A model generated the notes under the pieces. The model had not been told where the DNA came from. It did no database searches and saw only the letters and a program-made list of their open reading frames with translations. Positions 1 to 7,686 of a stretch of 37,172 bases of DNA are shown here, in pieces (the stretch's first letter is position 1; every line of letters begins with the position of its first letter). This stretch comes from an uncultured Clostridia bacterium (GTDB taxonomy: Bacteria; Bacillota; Clostridia; Christensenellales; Aristaeellaceae): positions 1 through 37,172 of the forward strand of contig CAKTUU010000023.1 of NCBI GenBank assembly GCA_934621505.1, in the 5' to 3' direction. Made by a program: the position numbers and the translations under genes.

Positions 1-1
1 T

Positions 2-50
2 AGACCTCCTGTCGCAGTTTTTATTCTACAACAGGAGGTCTCTTTTTTCT
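2..50 (+). terminator. Intrinsic terminator of an upstream off-window gene
   Basis: An 11-bp perfect inverted repeat (AGACCTCCTGT at 2-12, ACAGGAGGTCT at 31-41) with an 18-nt loop is followed by CTTTTTTCT. The T-run is only on the plus strand, so it ends a plus-strand transcript entering from the left. It does not serve lysR, which is read toward it on the minus strand and would meet no U-tract after the stem. Confidence 0.85.
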
Positions 51-82
51 ATTGTCCGTTGGGCGGGGAACAGTCCACTTTT

Positions 83-958
83 TTACGCCCGCTGAAGCGC
101 CTCCTGAATGAAGGCTCTGGCGGTGTGGCCCAAATATTTTTGTTTGTGCCAGATCAGGTAGTTGCAACGCACAAAATCTTCATCCGTCAGGTGCAGGGCG
201 GCTACCCGGCCGGCGGCCACGTCCGCCTGTACCAGTTGCTCCGGCAGGATGGACACGCCCAGTCCCGCCGCTACCGCGCTGACCAGCGCCTGGGTGCTGA
301 TGCTTTCCCACAGGGGCTGAACCGTCAGGTTGTGAAAGGAGAAAATGTGGTTTAAAAAGGTGCGGCCCGCGCTGCCGCTTTCCCGCAAAAGAAGGGGACA
401 GACGGCCACATCGGCAAGGGCGGCGGCCTTTTTTTGCAAAAGGGGATGGCCGGGGCACACGATGGTTTGCAGACGGTTTTGGGACAAAGGCTGGTATTGC
501 AGGTAATCAAAGGATACCTCGCCCTCCACCAGACCAATGTCAACCGTATCCTTCAGCACAGCCTGACGAACGGTTTCCGTATTGGACACGTTTACCTGAA
601 TGCGCAGCTGGGGGCGATCGGCCTGAAAATCCCGGATAAGCCCCGGCAGCAGAAAGCTGCCCAGAGTAAGGCTGGCTCCAATGCGCAGAACGCCGTTTTC
701 CTCCCAGGTTTTGGCGCCCTTTTCCAATTCATCAAAGGACTGCACAATGTGCAGGGCGCGGGCATAAAAGTCCTCGCTGCCGGGGGTGCGGTGCAGACGG
801 TTGTGCAGCCGCTCAAACAGATGAATGCCGTAATGGCTTTCCAGCTCCTGAATGGACCGGGTTACCGCGGGCTGGGTCATGTGCAGCTTTTCGGCGGCGC
901 GGGTAATGTTCATCTCCTGATACACGGTTACAAAAACCCGCATATGCTTAACGGTCAT
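83..958 (-). CDS. LysR-family transcriptional regulator
   Basis: This 291-residue protein has the LysR layout and usual length. The N-terminal winged helix-turn-helix (about residues 1-60) contains the family pattern ITRAAEKLHMTQPAVTRSIQ. It is followed by a two-lobed effector-binding domain (about 90-290). It is divergent from the chrA-like pair at 1070-2196, with 111 bp between start codons, which is the classic arrangement for a LysR protein controlling its neighbour. A 20-bp AT-rich dyad at 972-991 is a plausible binding site. The ATG at 958 gives the canonical LysR start (MTVKHMRVF), though its ribosome site is weak. The effector is unknown; a link to the anion exported by the chrA pair is inference. 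The identity as LysR is secure and the regulon is not. Confidence 0.93.
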   Translation of the reverse strand: MTVKHMRVFVTVYQEMNITRAAEKLHMTQPAVTRSIQELESHYGIHLFERLHNRLHRTPGSEDFYARALHIVQSFDELEKGAKTWEENGVLRIGASLTLGSFLLPGLIRDFQADRPQLRIQVNVSNTETVRQAVLKDTVDIGLVEGEVSFDYLQYQPLSQNRLQTIVCPGHPLLQKKAAALADVAVCPLLLRESGSAGRTFLNHIFSFHNLTVQPLWESISTQALVSAVAAGLGVSILPEQLVQADVAAGRVAALHLTDEDFVRCNYLIWHKQKYLGHTARAFIQEALQRA

Positions 959-971
959 GGAAGTATCACAT

Positions 972-991
972 CCATATCAAAAAATATATGG
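972..991. promoter_or_regulatory. Candidate LysR operator (dyad)
   Basis: CCATAT (972-977) and ATATGG (986-991) form a perfect dyad with an 8-bp A/T spacer. This fits the AT-rich T-N11-A style of LysR sites. Its centre lies about 65 bp upstream of the predicted chrA transcription start, the usual position of the LysR recognition site, and just downstream of the predicted lysR -10, which would allow autorepression. The role is inferred from position and symmetry. Confidence 0.5.
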
Positions 992-1001
992 TTACAATGA
1001 A

Positions 1002-1030
1002 ATAATAGCATTTTCTTTATTGCCTTGCAA
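1002..1030 (-). promoter_or_regulatory. lysR promoter
   Basis: On the minus strand, TTGCAA (1030-1025), a 17-bp spacer and TATTAT (1007-1002) form a sigma-A-like promoter. The -10 is preceded by TGC, which makes it an extended -10. It points at the lysR start and lies back to back with the chrA promoter. Confidence 0.55.
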
Positions 1031-1031
1031 G

Positions 1032-1040
1032 TGATATACT
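1032..1040 (+). promoter_or_regulatory. chrA pair promoter (extended -10)
   Basis: TGATATACT at 1032-1040 is an extended -10 (TGN plus TATACT). No good -35 is present at 17 bp (TTTCTT at 1012-1017), as expected for an activator-dependent LysR target. The start codon follows 30 nt later. Confidence 0.5.
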
Positions 1041-1069
1041 AAATCCAAAAGGAGAAAGGGGATGGCAGG

Positions 1070-1636
1070 GTGAAGAAGGGAAAGACCCTACTCAAGCTGT
1101 TTTTGAGCATGCTGTATATCAGCACGTTCACCTTCGGCGGCGGTTTTGTGATTGTAACCTTTATGAAGCGCAAGTTTGTGGATGAACTGCACTGGCTGGA
1201 GGAGGACGAAATGCTGGATATGACCGCCCTTTCCCAGTCCGCGCCGGGCGCTATCGCGGTAAACGCGGCCATTCTGGTGGGCTGGAGAGTGGCGGGCTTT
1301 TTGGGCATGGTGGTGGCGGTAATTGGCACCATTCTGCCGCCCATGGTGATTTTGACGGTTGTCTCCATCTTTTACCGGCAGTTTTCGGAAAACCGCTATA
1401 TTGCTTTGCTGCTTCGGGGCATGCGGGCGGGTGTCGCCGCCGTTATTCTGGATGTGGTGTGCAACCTGGGCGGCAAGGTGATAAAAACCCGCCGTCCGGT
1501 ATTGATCGGGCTGATGGTGGCCGCGTTCATCGCCAACTTTGTGTTGAAGGTAAACGGCAGCATCGTTATTATGGCGGCTGTGCTGGTGGGCGTAATGCTG
1601 GAGGCGTGGTCCAGACGGAAGGGGGCGGCGGCATAA
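1070..1636 (+). CDS. chrA: Chromate transporter family protein, first half
   Basis: This 188-residue membrane protein belongs to the chromate ion transporter (CHR) family in its short, half-size form. The signature FGGGFVIVTFM is near residue 25. An SQSAPGAIAVNAA motif is near residue 60, and hydrophobic helices fill the rest. Half-size CHR proteins normally occur as adjacent pairs that work together, and a second half follows with a 1-nt overlap (TAATG). The start is GTG at 1070, because the nearby ATG at 1062 hits a stop within three codons. A purine-rich AGGAGAAAGGGG lies upstream. The family exports chromate or takes up related oxyanions; the real substrate here is not shown by the sequence. 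It is probably controlled by the divergent LysR protein. Confidence 0.88.
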   Translation: MKKGKTLLKLFLSMLYISTFTFGGGFVIVTFMKRKFVDELHWLEEDEMLDMTALSQSAPGAIAVNAAILVGWRVAGFLGMVVAVIGTILPPMVILTVVSIFYRQFSENRYIALLLRGMRAGVAAVILDVVCNLGGKVIKTRRPVLIGLMVAAFIANFVLKVNGSIVIMAAVLVGVMLEAWSRRKGAAA

Positions 1637-2196
1637 TGTACTGGCAGCTGTTTTTGAGCTTTTTGCAGGTGGGCCTGTTCAGCATCGGCGGCGGCTATGC
1701 GGCCATTCCCATGATTCAGAGCGAGGCGGTGGTAAAGCACGCCTGGCTGAGCATGAGCGAGTTTACAGACCTGATTACCATTGCGGAAATGACCCCAGGA
1801 CCCATTACGGTCAATTCCGCCACCTTTGTGGGCAGCCGGATTGCGGGCCCCCTGGGAGCGATTGTAGCCACCCTGGGCTGCATTTTTCCATCGCTGATCA
1901 TTGTGTCTCTGCTGGCCTATTTGTACTATCGCTATCAGAAGCTGTCCGCCCTGCAAAACGTGCTGGCCAGCCTGCGCCCCGTGGTGGTGGCGCTGATTGC
2001 CGCGGCGGGCCTGTCCATCCTGAACACGGTGGCCTTTGAGGGGCAGGCTTTTGCTCTGAACAACGTGCGCTGGGTCGGCCTTGGGCTGTTTGCCATAGCC
2101 TTTGTGGTGCTGCGCAAGTGGAAATGTAACCCCATTTTGCTGATGGTGCTGTGCGGCGTTGCGGGCATGGGGCTGGATTTATTGTTGGGTATGTAA
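1636..2196 (+). CDS. chrA: Chromate transporter family protein, second half
   Basis: This 186-residue partner of the preceding gene has the same fold and the same two signatures: SIGGGYAAIPMIQ near residue 15 and EMTPGPITVNSATFVG near residue 55. Several membrane helices follow. The ATG at 1636 overlaps the TAA of the first half by one base, so the two are translationally coupled. They are two complete halves and not a frameshifted single gene, since each has its own start, N-terminal helix and conserved motifs. The pair probably forms a heteromeric oxyanion transporter in the membrane. A strong terminator follows at 2216-2260. Confidence 0.88.
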   Translation: MYWQLFLSFLQVGLFSIGGGYAAIPMIQSEAVVKHAWLSMSEFTDLITIAEMTPGPITVNSATFVGSRIAGPLGAIVATLGCIFPSLIIVSLLAYLYYRYQKLSALQNVLASLRPVVVALIAAAGLSILNTVAFEGQAFALNNVRWVGLGLFAIAFVVLRKWKCNPILLMVLCGVAGMGLDLLLGM

Positions 2197-2215
2197 AAAA
2201 CCGTTTCAAAGAAGG

Positions 2216-2260
2216 AATCCCGCCGGTTGAACGAAGCATCAACCGGCGGGATTTTCTTTT
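2216..2260 (+). terminator. Terminator after the chrA pair
   Basis: A 15-bp perfect stem (AATCCCGCCGGTTGA at 2216-2230, complement at 2239-2253) with an 8-nt loop is followed by a T-rich tail. It sits between the convergent ends of the chrA pair and the GTPase gene that stops at 2271. The minus-strand tail is only moderately U-rich, so it may work weakly in both directions. Confidence 0.88.
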
Positions 2261-2270
2261 CCATTGAGTT

Positions 2271-4220
2271 TTATTGCGCTTTTTCCACAGGCAGGTGCAT
2301 CAGGCTGTCCGCCTGGTCCCAGTTGACCAGATAGCCCGCTCCGTGAGAGCAGAAAACGCTGCCCGGCGAGTTTTGCACATCCGCGCCCACGTCATAGGCC
2401 ATTTCGGCGATGACCTCATCCGGGTTGTGGCACAGGTCGTACCCATCGCTTTCCAGCTGAATATCGCCCTTGCCATGGGTGTAGGCGCGCACCTGCGTGG
2501 GGTAATGCATCAGGCTGCGCACAGGGCCTCGCCCGGTAATGAGCACCGTATCGCCCAGGGTTTGGGGCGGATCATAGCTGCCGCACAGGGCGGTGATATC
2601 GGTCATGGCCCGGCCCAGACTGTCTGACGGCAGGGTCAGGGTAAAGCGGTAAAAGGGTTCCAGAAGCAGGCTTTGGGCCTTCATCAGGCCCTGCCGGATA
2701 GCCCGATAGGTGGCCTCGCGAAAATCGCCGCCCTCGGTATGCTTCAAATGCGCCCGCCCGGATAGCAGGCTGACCCGCACATCGGTCAGGGGCGACCCGG
2801 TCAGCACGCCCTTGTGAGCCTTTTCCAGCACATGGGTGCGAATCAGGCTTTGAAAATTGACGGCCAAATCATCCACATGGCAGCGACTGTCAAACTGAAT
2901 GCCGCTGTCGCGTGGCCCGGGGGAAAGCAGCAGGTGCGCCTCGGCATAGTGACGCAGGGGCTCGTAGTGGCCGCAGCCCACCACCGGCGCGGCGATGGTT
3001 TCCCGGTACAAGACCAGCGGCGGCAGAAAGGAGACCGCCAGTCCAAAACGGTTTTGCAAAATTTGAGCCAGTACCTCGGTTTGCACAGCGCCCATGACCT
3101 TCAGGGTGATGGAGCCATGCTCGCTGTCCCAATCCACGCCCAGCATGGGATCCTCGTCCTCCAGAATGCGCAACTTTTCCAGCAGCTGGGCGGAAGCTAC
3201 GCCCTTGGGCGGCAGCGCCCGCACCGCCAGCACCGGCTGGGTGTGAAAGTCCGCCGCATCCCGCACAATGGAATCACGAAGCAGCCGGTCGCCGCAGCGG
3301 GGCAGGCTGAGGCCTACAATACCAATGGCCTCTCCGGCCCGGGCCTGATCCACAGGGATAAAGGACGCGCCCTGATAGCGGCGCAGCTGATAGATTTTTT
3401 CCGTTGTATCGCCCAGATGAAAAGCGTCCCGGGGGCGCAATACGCCGCTTTGAACCTTGGCAAACGCCACCCGGTCCCCGTTGGCCTCCCGGCGGATTTT
3501 GTAAATCAGCGCGTCCGTTTCTTCTTTCGCAGGAACGGAAAAAACGGAAAGGCGCGCCAGCGCGTCCAGCAATTCGGTCACGCCCTGTCCCGACAGGGCC
3601 GCCCCACGCAGCAACGGAAAGGCCTTTCTGGATTGAAACAGGGCTTGCAGGCTTTGCCAGGCCGCTGCTTCGTCCACATCGCCCGCCAGATAGCGTTCGC
3701 AAAAGGCGTCGTCCAGCAGGGCCAGCTTTTCCATATCCGGCGTGCCGTTTTCAATGGGCACGGCGGCGTCCGTCAGTTGGCGCTGAATTTGCTCGTCCAT
3801 TTGCTTTGGGTCATAGGATGGCAAGTCCGTTTTGTTAACGAACAGAATCACCGGCACGTCCCTGCTTTGCGCCATGCGGAACAGGGCCAGGGTGTGCCCC
3901 TGCAGACCCGCGCCGCCGTCAATCATCAGCACGGCCATATCCAGCGCCAGCAGGGCCCGCTCGGCCTCGGCGGCAAAGTCCACATGGCCGGGGGTGTCGA
4001 TCAGGGTAAAATGCCGGTCATCAATTGTAAAGCAGGCCTGCCCCGCAAACACGGTAATGCCCCGCTGCCGCTCAATCTGGTCGGTATCCAGCGCGGTATC
4101 GCCATGGTCCACCCGGCCAGGGCTGCGAATGGCCCCTGCCTTGTACAGCAGCTGTTCAGACAGGGTGGTTTTGCCTGCGTCCACATGGGCCAGAATGCCT
4201 GCCGTAACCGGGCGAATCAC
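2271..4220 (-). CDS. Tet(M)-like translational GTPase (ribosomal protection protein family)
   Basis: This 649-residue protein has the size and domain order of Tet(M)/EF-G-like ribosomal protection proteins. The GTPase motifs are AHVDAGKTT at 11-19, RGIT at 53-56, DTPGH at 75-79 and NKTD at 129-132. Beta-barrel, III, IV and V domains follow. The start is GTG at 4220, which overlaps the TGA of the rlmI-like gene (GTGA), so the two are translationally coupled. From memory, Tet(M) carries a Ser-Pro-Val-Ser-Thr-Pro loop in domain IV just before Ala-Asp-Phe-Arg. Here the equivalent position reads HTEGGDFR, so the loop that displaces tetracycline is not conserved. It is best called an RPP-like factor acting on the ribosome. 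Drug resistance is possible but unsupported, and the coupling to an rRNA methylase suggests a housekeeping role. Confidence 0.85.
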   Translation of the reverse strand: MIRPVTAGILAHVDAGKTTLSEQLLYKAGAIRSPGRVDHGDTALDTDQIERQRGITVFAGQACFTIDDRHFTLIDTPGHVDFAAEAERALLALDMAVLMIDGGAGLQGHTLALFRMAQSRDVPVILFVNKTDLPSYDPKQMDEQIQRQLTDAAVPIENGTPDMEKLALLDDAFCERYLAGDVDEAAAWQSLQALFQSRKAFPLLRGAALSGQGVTELLDALARLSVFSVPAKEETDALIYKIRREANGDRVAFAKVQSGVLRPRDAFHLGDTTEKIYQLRRYQGASFIPVDQARAGEAIGIVGLSLPRCGDRLLRDSIVRDAADFHTQPVLAVRALPPKGVASAQLLEKLRILEDEDPMLGVDWDSEHGSITLKVMGAVQTEVLAQILQNRFGLAVSFLPPLVLYRETIAAPVVGCGHYEPLRHYAEAHLLLSPGPRDSGIQFDSRCHVDDLAVNFQSLIRTHVLEKAHKGVLTGSPLTDVRVSLLSGRAHLKHTEGGDFREATYRAIRQGLMKAQSLLLEPFYRFTLTLPSDSLGRAMTDITALCGSYDPPQTLGDTVLITGRGPVRSLMHYPTQVRAYTHGKGDIQLESDGYDLCHNPDEVIAEMAYDVGADVQNSPGSVFCSHGAGYLVNWDQADSLMHLPVEKAQ

Positions 4221-5389
4221 TTGAACACCTGATAGATGCCGCACTTCAGGTACTGGGTTTCCGGCGCGGCGGGCAGAATGGGATGGTCCTTGCCCTGGGT
4301 GCGCCATTCCACCTGACGCAGGCTGACCCGCGCGTCCTTTTGCGCGTCCAGAAGCATGCTTTGGAACAGATGGGGCAGCACATGCTGGCTGCAGGAGCAG
4401 GTAACCAGGAAGCCGCCGTCGCGTACCAGCTTCATGCCCCGCAGATTGATTTCCTTATACCCCCGCAGAGCCCCCTCCACGGCGGAACGGGTTTTGGTAA
4501 AAGCGGGCGGATCCAGAATCACCACGTCAAACTGCTCGTGATTGTCCTGAGCGGCCCGCAGGTAATCAAAGGCGTTGGCGCACTCAAAGCGCACCGTGTT
4601 TTCCAGCCCGTTCAGGCGGGCGTTTTCCGCCGCACATTCGCAGGCGAAATCGCTGATATCCACACCAATGACCTCACGAGCCCCGTAATGCCCGGCATGC
4701 AGGGCAAAGCTGCCGGTGTGGGTAAAGCAGTCCAGCACCCGGCTCTCCTTCACAAAGGGGGCGATGGCGGCCCGGTTCTCCTTCTGGTCCAGAAAAAAAC
4801 CGGTTTTCTGGCCCTCTTTTACATCCACCAGAAAGCGCACGCCGTTTTCCACCATTTCCACCTTATCAGGCACGGCGCCGTATAGCAGGCCGGTGGTTTG
4901 CTCCAGCCCCTCCAATTCGCGCACGGGCACGTCGCTTCGCTCGTAAATGCCCTGGGGGTGCAGTTCCTCCACCAGCGCGTCCACAATATCCTGCTTAAAG
5001 GCCTCCATGCCCAGGCACAATACCTGCAAAACAATTACGTCCCCAAAGCAGTCGGCAATGACGGCGGGCAGCTCATCGCTTTCGGCAAAAATCAGGCGGC
5101 AGCTGTGCAAATCCGCGAATTTGCGGCGGTAATCCACCGCCCGTTTGACCCGCTGATGAATAAAGTCGCTGTTGATGGAAATATCCCGCCGGCTGAGCAT
5201 ACGCAGGGTAATCTGGCTGCGGGGATTATACACAGCCATGCCCAGAAATTTGTGGCGGCTGGATAAAACCCGCACCACGCTGCCGTCCCTGGCCTGGCCC
5301 TCCACATGATCTATGTCGCTGCGGAACACCCAAGGATGTCCCCCGTAAACCCGCTGCTCCCGGTTCTTTTGCAAATAAACGTTTGCCAT
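4217..5389 (-). CDS. rlmI: Class I SAM-dependent 23S rRNA methyltransferase, RlmI-like
   Basis: This 390-residue enzyme resembles RlmI, which makes 5-methylcytosine at position 1962 of 23S rRNA. An N-terminal PUA-like RNA-binding region starts with QRVYGGHPWVFRSDI. A Rossmann methyltransferase domain follows, with DCFTHTGSFALHA as the SAM-binding motif, LDPPAFTK as the catalytic DPP motif and TCSCS supplying the catalytic cysteine. The start is the ATG at 5389, preceded by an ideal AGGAGG 5 nt upstream; earlier in-frame codons lack a ribosome site and precede the predicted promoter. It is the first gene of a two-gene operon with the coupled RPP-like GTPase. Specificity for C1962 is by family and is not proven here. 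Confidence 0.9.
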   Translation of the reverse strand: MANVYLQKNREQRVYGGHPWVFRSDIDHVEGQARDGSVVRVLSSRHKFLGMAVYNPRSQITLRMLSRRDISINSDFIHQRVKRAVDYRRKFADLHSCRLIFAESDELPAVIADCFGDVIVLQVLCLGMEAFKQDIVDALVEELHPQGIYERSDVPVRELEGLEQTTGLLYGAVPDKVEMVENGVRFLVDVKEGQKTGFFLDQKENRAAIAPFVKESRVLDCFTHTGSFALHAGHYGAREVIGVDISDFACECAAENARLNGLENTVRFECANAFDYLRAAQDNHEQFDVVILDPPAFTKTRSAVEGALRGYKEINLRGMKLVRDGGFLVTCSCSQHVLPHLFQSMLLDAQKDARVSLRQVEWRTQGKDHPILPAAPETQYLKCGIYQVFK

Positions 5390-5419
5390 GCTGTCCTCCT
5401 GCATAATCGGAATAAGGAA

Positions 5420-5448
5420 ATTATACCATAGAAATAACGCTTTGGCAC
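5420..5448 (-). promoter_or_regulatory. Promoter of the rlmI-GTPase operon
   Basis: The minus strand has GTGCCA (5448-5443), a 17-bp spacer and a perfect TATAAT (5425-5420). The predicted transcript begins about 25 nt upstream of the rlmI start codon, leaving room only for the AGGAGG site. Confidence 0.65.
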
Positions 5449-5530
5449 GTCCGGAGACGCACAAGTTGAGGCAGGGATTTTTCGATTGCGCGTTGAAGCG
5501 AATAATCCATGAAACAAATTGGTAAGTGAA

Positions 5531-5559
5531 TGGACTTTTTGTCCAAATAAGCGTATTCT
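5531..5559 (+). promoter_or_regulatory. Candidate promoter and operator for the AraC-sugar operon
   Basis: TGGACT (5531-5536), a 17-bp spacer and TATTCT (5554-5559) give a modest promoter upstream of the AraC gene. The -35 is inside a short inverted repeat, TGGAC-TTTTT-GTCCA (5531-5545), which could be a regulator site. Match quality is moderate. Nothing else is evident between 5449 and 5598. Confidence 0.35.
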
Positions 5560-5598
5560 AAAACCAATGAACGACAGGTTAACCATAGGAGCGTTTAT

Positions 5599-6537
5599 AT
5601 GAAGAGCATTGAACTGGCCAGCTTGCGTAGCCAAGACTATGCATTGCATCATGTCATTGCCCATATGCATTATTGGAGGGAAGGCAGCAACTGGATTATC
5701 CAGGATGGTGGCAGGTCCAACACGGCCCTGATGGCGCTGTTGAGCGTGGGCGCGGATTATATGGACGTAAACACGCATGAACTGATCGCTTCGGCTTGCC
5801 CGGGAGATTTGGTGATTACGCCCCAATGCGTCCGGTACGAATTCCGGGTGCGCAGCGCCCAGGACTCCATCGCAAACATCTCAAACCTGCCCAACGGCAG
5901 TTTTTACTGGGACGGCGTTAAGCGTGATACCGTGACGGAGGGGCAGTTCGCCAACGCAGTTTTTTTGGGGTTTGAGATGAAGACCGACCAGTGCGCCCCC
6001 ATTACTATCGGAAAGAGGATCGAGGTGCTGCGCCTGAAGGACGCCAATATGCTGTTTAAACGGGTGGAGCATATCGCCCGTATGTCCGCCAACGGGTTTA
6101 CGCCCCCGGCGCTGATTAACGCTAAAACCTATGAATTGCTGACCACCCTTAGCGAGATTGCTTACAGCAAAAAGCCCCGGTCTGGTGCGTACCGCAAGAT
6201 TGAACCCGCGCTGGAATATATCGCCAGCCAGCCCATTGGTTCCATCTCGGTCAGCGAGCTATCGGAAATTTGCAACCTGTCCCCCTCCTGCTTTCGCAAA
6301 TTATTCAAGCAGGAAATGGACGTGTCCCCTGTGCGCTATATTCAGGAGCAAACCCTGAACCGGGCACAAACGCTTCTGATGGGAAGCGATTTATCTATTT
6401 CCGAGGTGGCGATTGAAAGCGGTTTTCAGGACGCGTTTTATTTCAGCCGCTTCTTTCGCAAAATGACGGGCATGTCCCCCAGCCGGTGGCGGTCCGCGGA
6501 AAACGATATTCAGCATGAAGAGACGTTTCATGCTTGA
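5599..6537 (+). CDS. AraC-family transcriptional regulator
   Basis: This 312-residue protein has an N-terminal cupin-like sensing region (about 1-190) and a C-terminal AraC DNA-binding domain with two helix-turn-helix motifs (about 205-300). Typical family strings are LSPSCFRKLFKQEM and FQDAFYFSRFFRKMTGMSP. A TAGGA ribosome site lies upstream of the ATG. It is followed after 38 nt by a sugar-binding protein gene, and all five genes to 11292 run in the same direction. It is therefore the likely local activator of the sugar-uptake operon, responding to the transported sugar or its phosphate. The ligand cannot be read from the sequence. Confidence 0.92.
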   Translation: MKSIELASLRSQDYALHHVIAHMHYWREGSNWIIQDGGRSNTALMALLSVGADYMDVNTHELIASACPGDLVITPQCVRYEFRVRSAQDSIANISNLPNGSFYWDGVKRDTVTEGQFANAVFLGFEMKTDQCAPITIGKRIEVLRLKDANMLFKRVEHIARMSANGFTPPALINAKTYELLTTLSEIAYSKKPRSGAYRKIEPALEYIASQPIGSISVSELSEICNLSPSCFRKLFKQEMDVSPVRYIQEQTLNRAQTLLMGSDLSISEVAIESGFQDAFYFSRFFRKMTGMSPSRWRSAENDIQHEETFHA

Positions 6538-6575
6538 TATAAGGAACCACCCAACGACAAAAGGAGGCATTTTCA

Positions 6576-7565
6576 ATGAAAAAACTGGTATCCGTGATCC
6601 TGGCTGTCGCCATGTTGCTGAGCTTGACCACCCTTGCCGTGGCCGAGGAAAAAATCACCATTGCCGGTATAGTGTTCAAGGATGAATTTACCATGAAGAT
6701 GGTGCAGCAAGGCTATCAGGACGCCGCTAACGACCTAGGCGTAGAGCTGTTGGTGGGCAACTCCATGGGCGACGTTGCCAACGAGCAGCAGCTGATTAAC
6801 AGCTATGTGGATATGGGCGTAAAGGGCATTGCCATTACCCCCTACAGCGAGGAAGCGTCCGTGCCCATGCTGAAGGAAGCCCATGACAAGGGCGTGGAAA
6901 TCGCCGTGGCCAACATCAAGCTGAATAACGCGGATTTCATCTGCGGCGGATTTACTTCGCAGGATTATCTGAACGGCCAAAAGCTGGGCGAGTTCATGGC
7001 CCCTGTGTTTGAGGAACGTTTCGGCAAGGAAAATCCCCTGAAGATCGCCATCATTGACTTTGACGCGGCTATTCCCGAACAGTCTCAGGCCCGTTACAAC
7101 GGCTTCCTAGATGCGTTGACCGCCGCTGGCTTTACCTATGACATCGTGGCCCAGCAGTCCTCCACCTCCAAGCAGGACAACGTGCCCATCATTGAGGCCA
7201 TGCTGACCGGCGCGCCGGATTGCAACGTATTCTACAACACGTCCGCCGCGTTTACCTCCGTGGCTGTGCAGGTGGTAAAGAGCATGGGCCTTGCCCAGCA
7301 GGTTTGCGTGGTGGGCTACGACATGGGCGAGCAGGTTGCCATGCAGCTGCAGGAAGAAGGCACCCCCCTGTACTGCACCCTGGAGCAGGATATGTACACC
7401 ATGGGCTACAAGGCGGTTGAGCAGCTGGTAAAGACCATCCGCGGCGAAGAAACCGAATGCAAACCCGGCGAAACCGTCTACCTGGCGGGTATCGTTCATT
7501 CCGTGCAGGACCTGGACGAGGTCAAGACCTGGCTGGACAACTACTATGCGCTGTCCTCCAAATAA
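6576..7565 (+). CDS. Sugar ABC transporter substrate-binding protein
   Basis: This 329-residue protein is of the ribose/galactose-binding (Peripla_BP_4) type. A cleavable signal peptide with LAVAMLLSLTTLAVA ends at about residue 23. The mature protein starts EEKITIAGIVFKDEF and contains the two-lobe pattern, including GVKGIAITPYSEEA and VVGYDMGEQVAMQL. It has no lipobox cysteine, so the sequence gives no sign of a lipid anchor, which is unusual for a Gram-positive binding protein. The ribosome site AAAGGAGG is strong. ATPase and permease genes follow. A long hairpin after the stop codon would let this component be made in excess. The sugar is not identifiable. Confidence 0.92.
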   Translation: MKKLVSVILAVAMLLSLTTLAVAEEKITIAGIVFKDEFTMKMVQQGYQDAANDLGVELLVGNSMGDVANEQQLINSYVDMGVKGIAITPYSEEASVPMLKEAHDKGVEIAVANIKLNNADFICGGFTSQDYLNGQKLGEFMAPVFEERFGKENPLKIAIIDFDAAIPEQSQARYNGFLDALTAAGFTYDIVAQQSSTSKQDNVPIIEAMLTGAPDCNVFYNTSAAFTSVAVQVVKSMGLAQQVCVVGYDMGEQVAMQLQEEGTPLYCTLEQDMYTMGYKAVEQLVKTIRGEETECKPGETVYLAGIVHSVQDLDEVKTWLDNYYALSSK

Positions 7566-7618
7566 AACGGAACGCTCCTATGTGAAAGGCTGACGCGGCT
7601 TTTCTGAATCACTCTTTT

Positions 7619-7666
7619 CCGGGCAAACATTCCATATCCGCAAAGCGGCTGAGGAAGTTTGCCCGG
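7619..7666 (+). other. Intercistronic mRNA hairpin after the sugar-binding protein gene
   Basis: CCGGGCAAAC (7619-7628) pairs perfectly with GTTTGCCCGG (7657-7666). Inside, TTCC pairs with GGAA and CCGC with GCGG around an AAA loop, giving one extended imperfect stem. No U-run follows, so it is not a standard terminator. Its place between an abundant binding protein and the membrane components is typical of 3'-end-protecting hairpins that give unequal expression within ABC operons. Confidence 0.7.
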
Positions 7667-7686
7667 ATGTTACTTCAAAATAGTAA

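Noticed and set aside
1070..2196. One chrA gene broken by a frameshift
   Set aside because: Both halves have their own start, N-terminal helix and signature motifs and overlap by TAATG, the normal arrangement of paired short chromate transporters.
2271..4220. Acquired tetracycline resistance determinant
   Set aside because: There is no mobile-element context on this side and composition is like its neighbours. It is coupled to a housekeeping methylase, and the key domain IV loop differs from Tet(M).
2814..4232. 472-codon plus-strand frame opposite the Tet(M)-like gene
   Set aside because: It is a shadow of a gene with complete GTPase motifs; the translation shows no domain or start signal.
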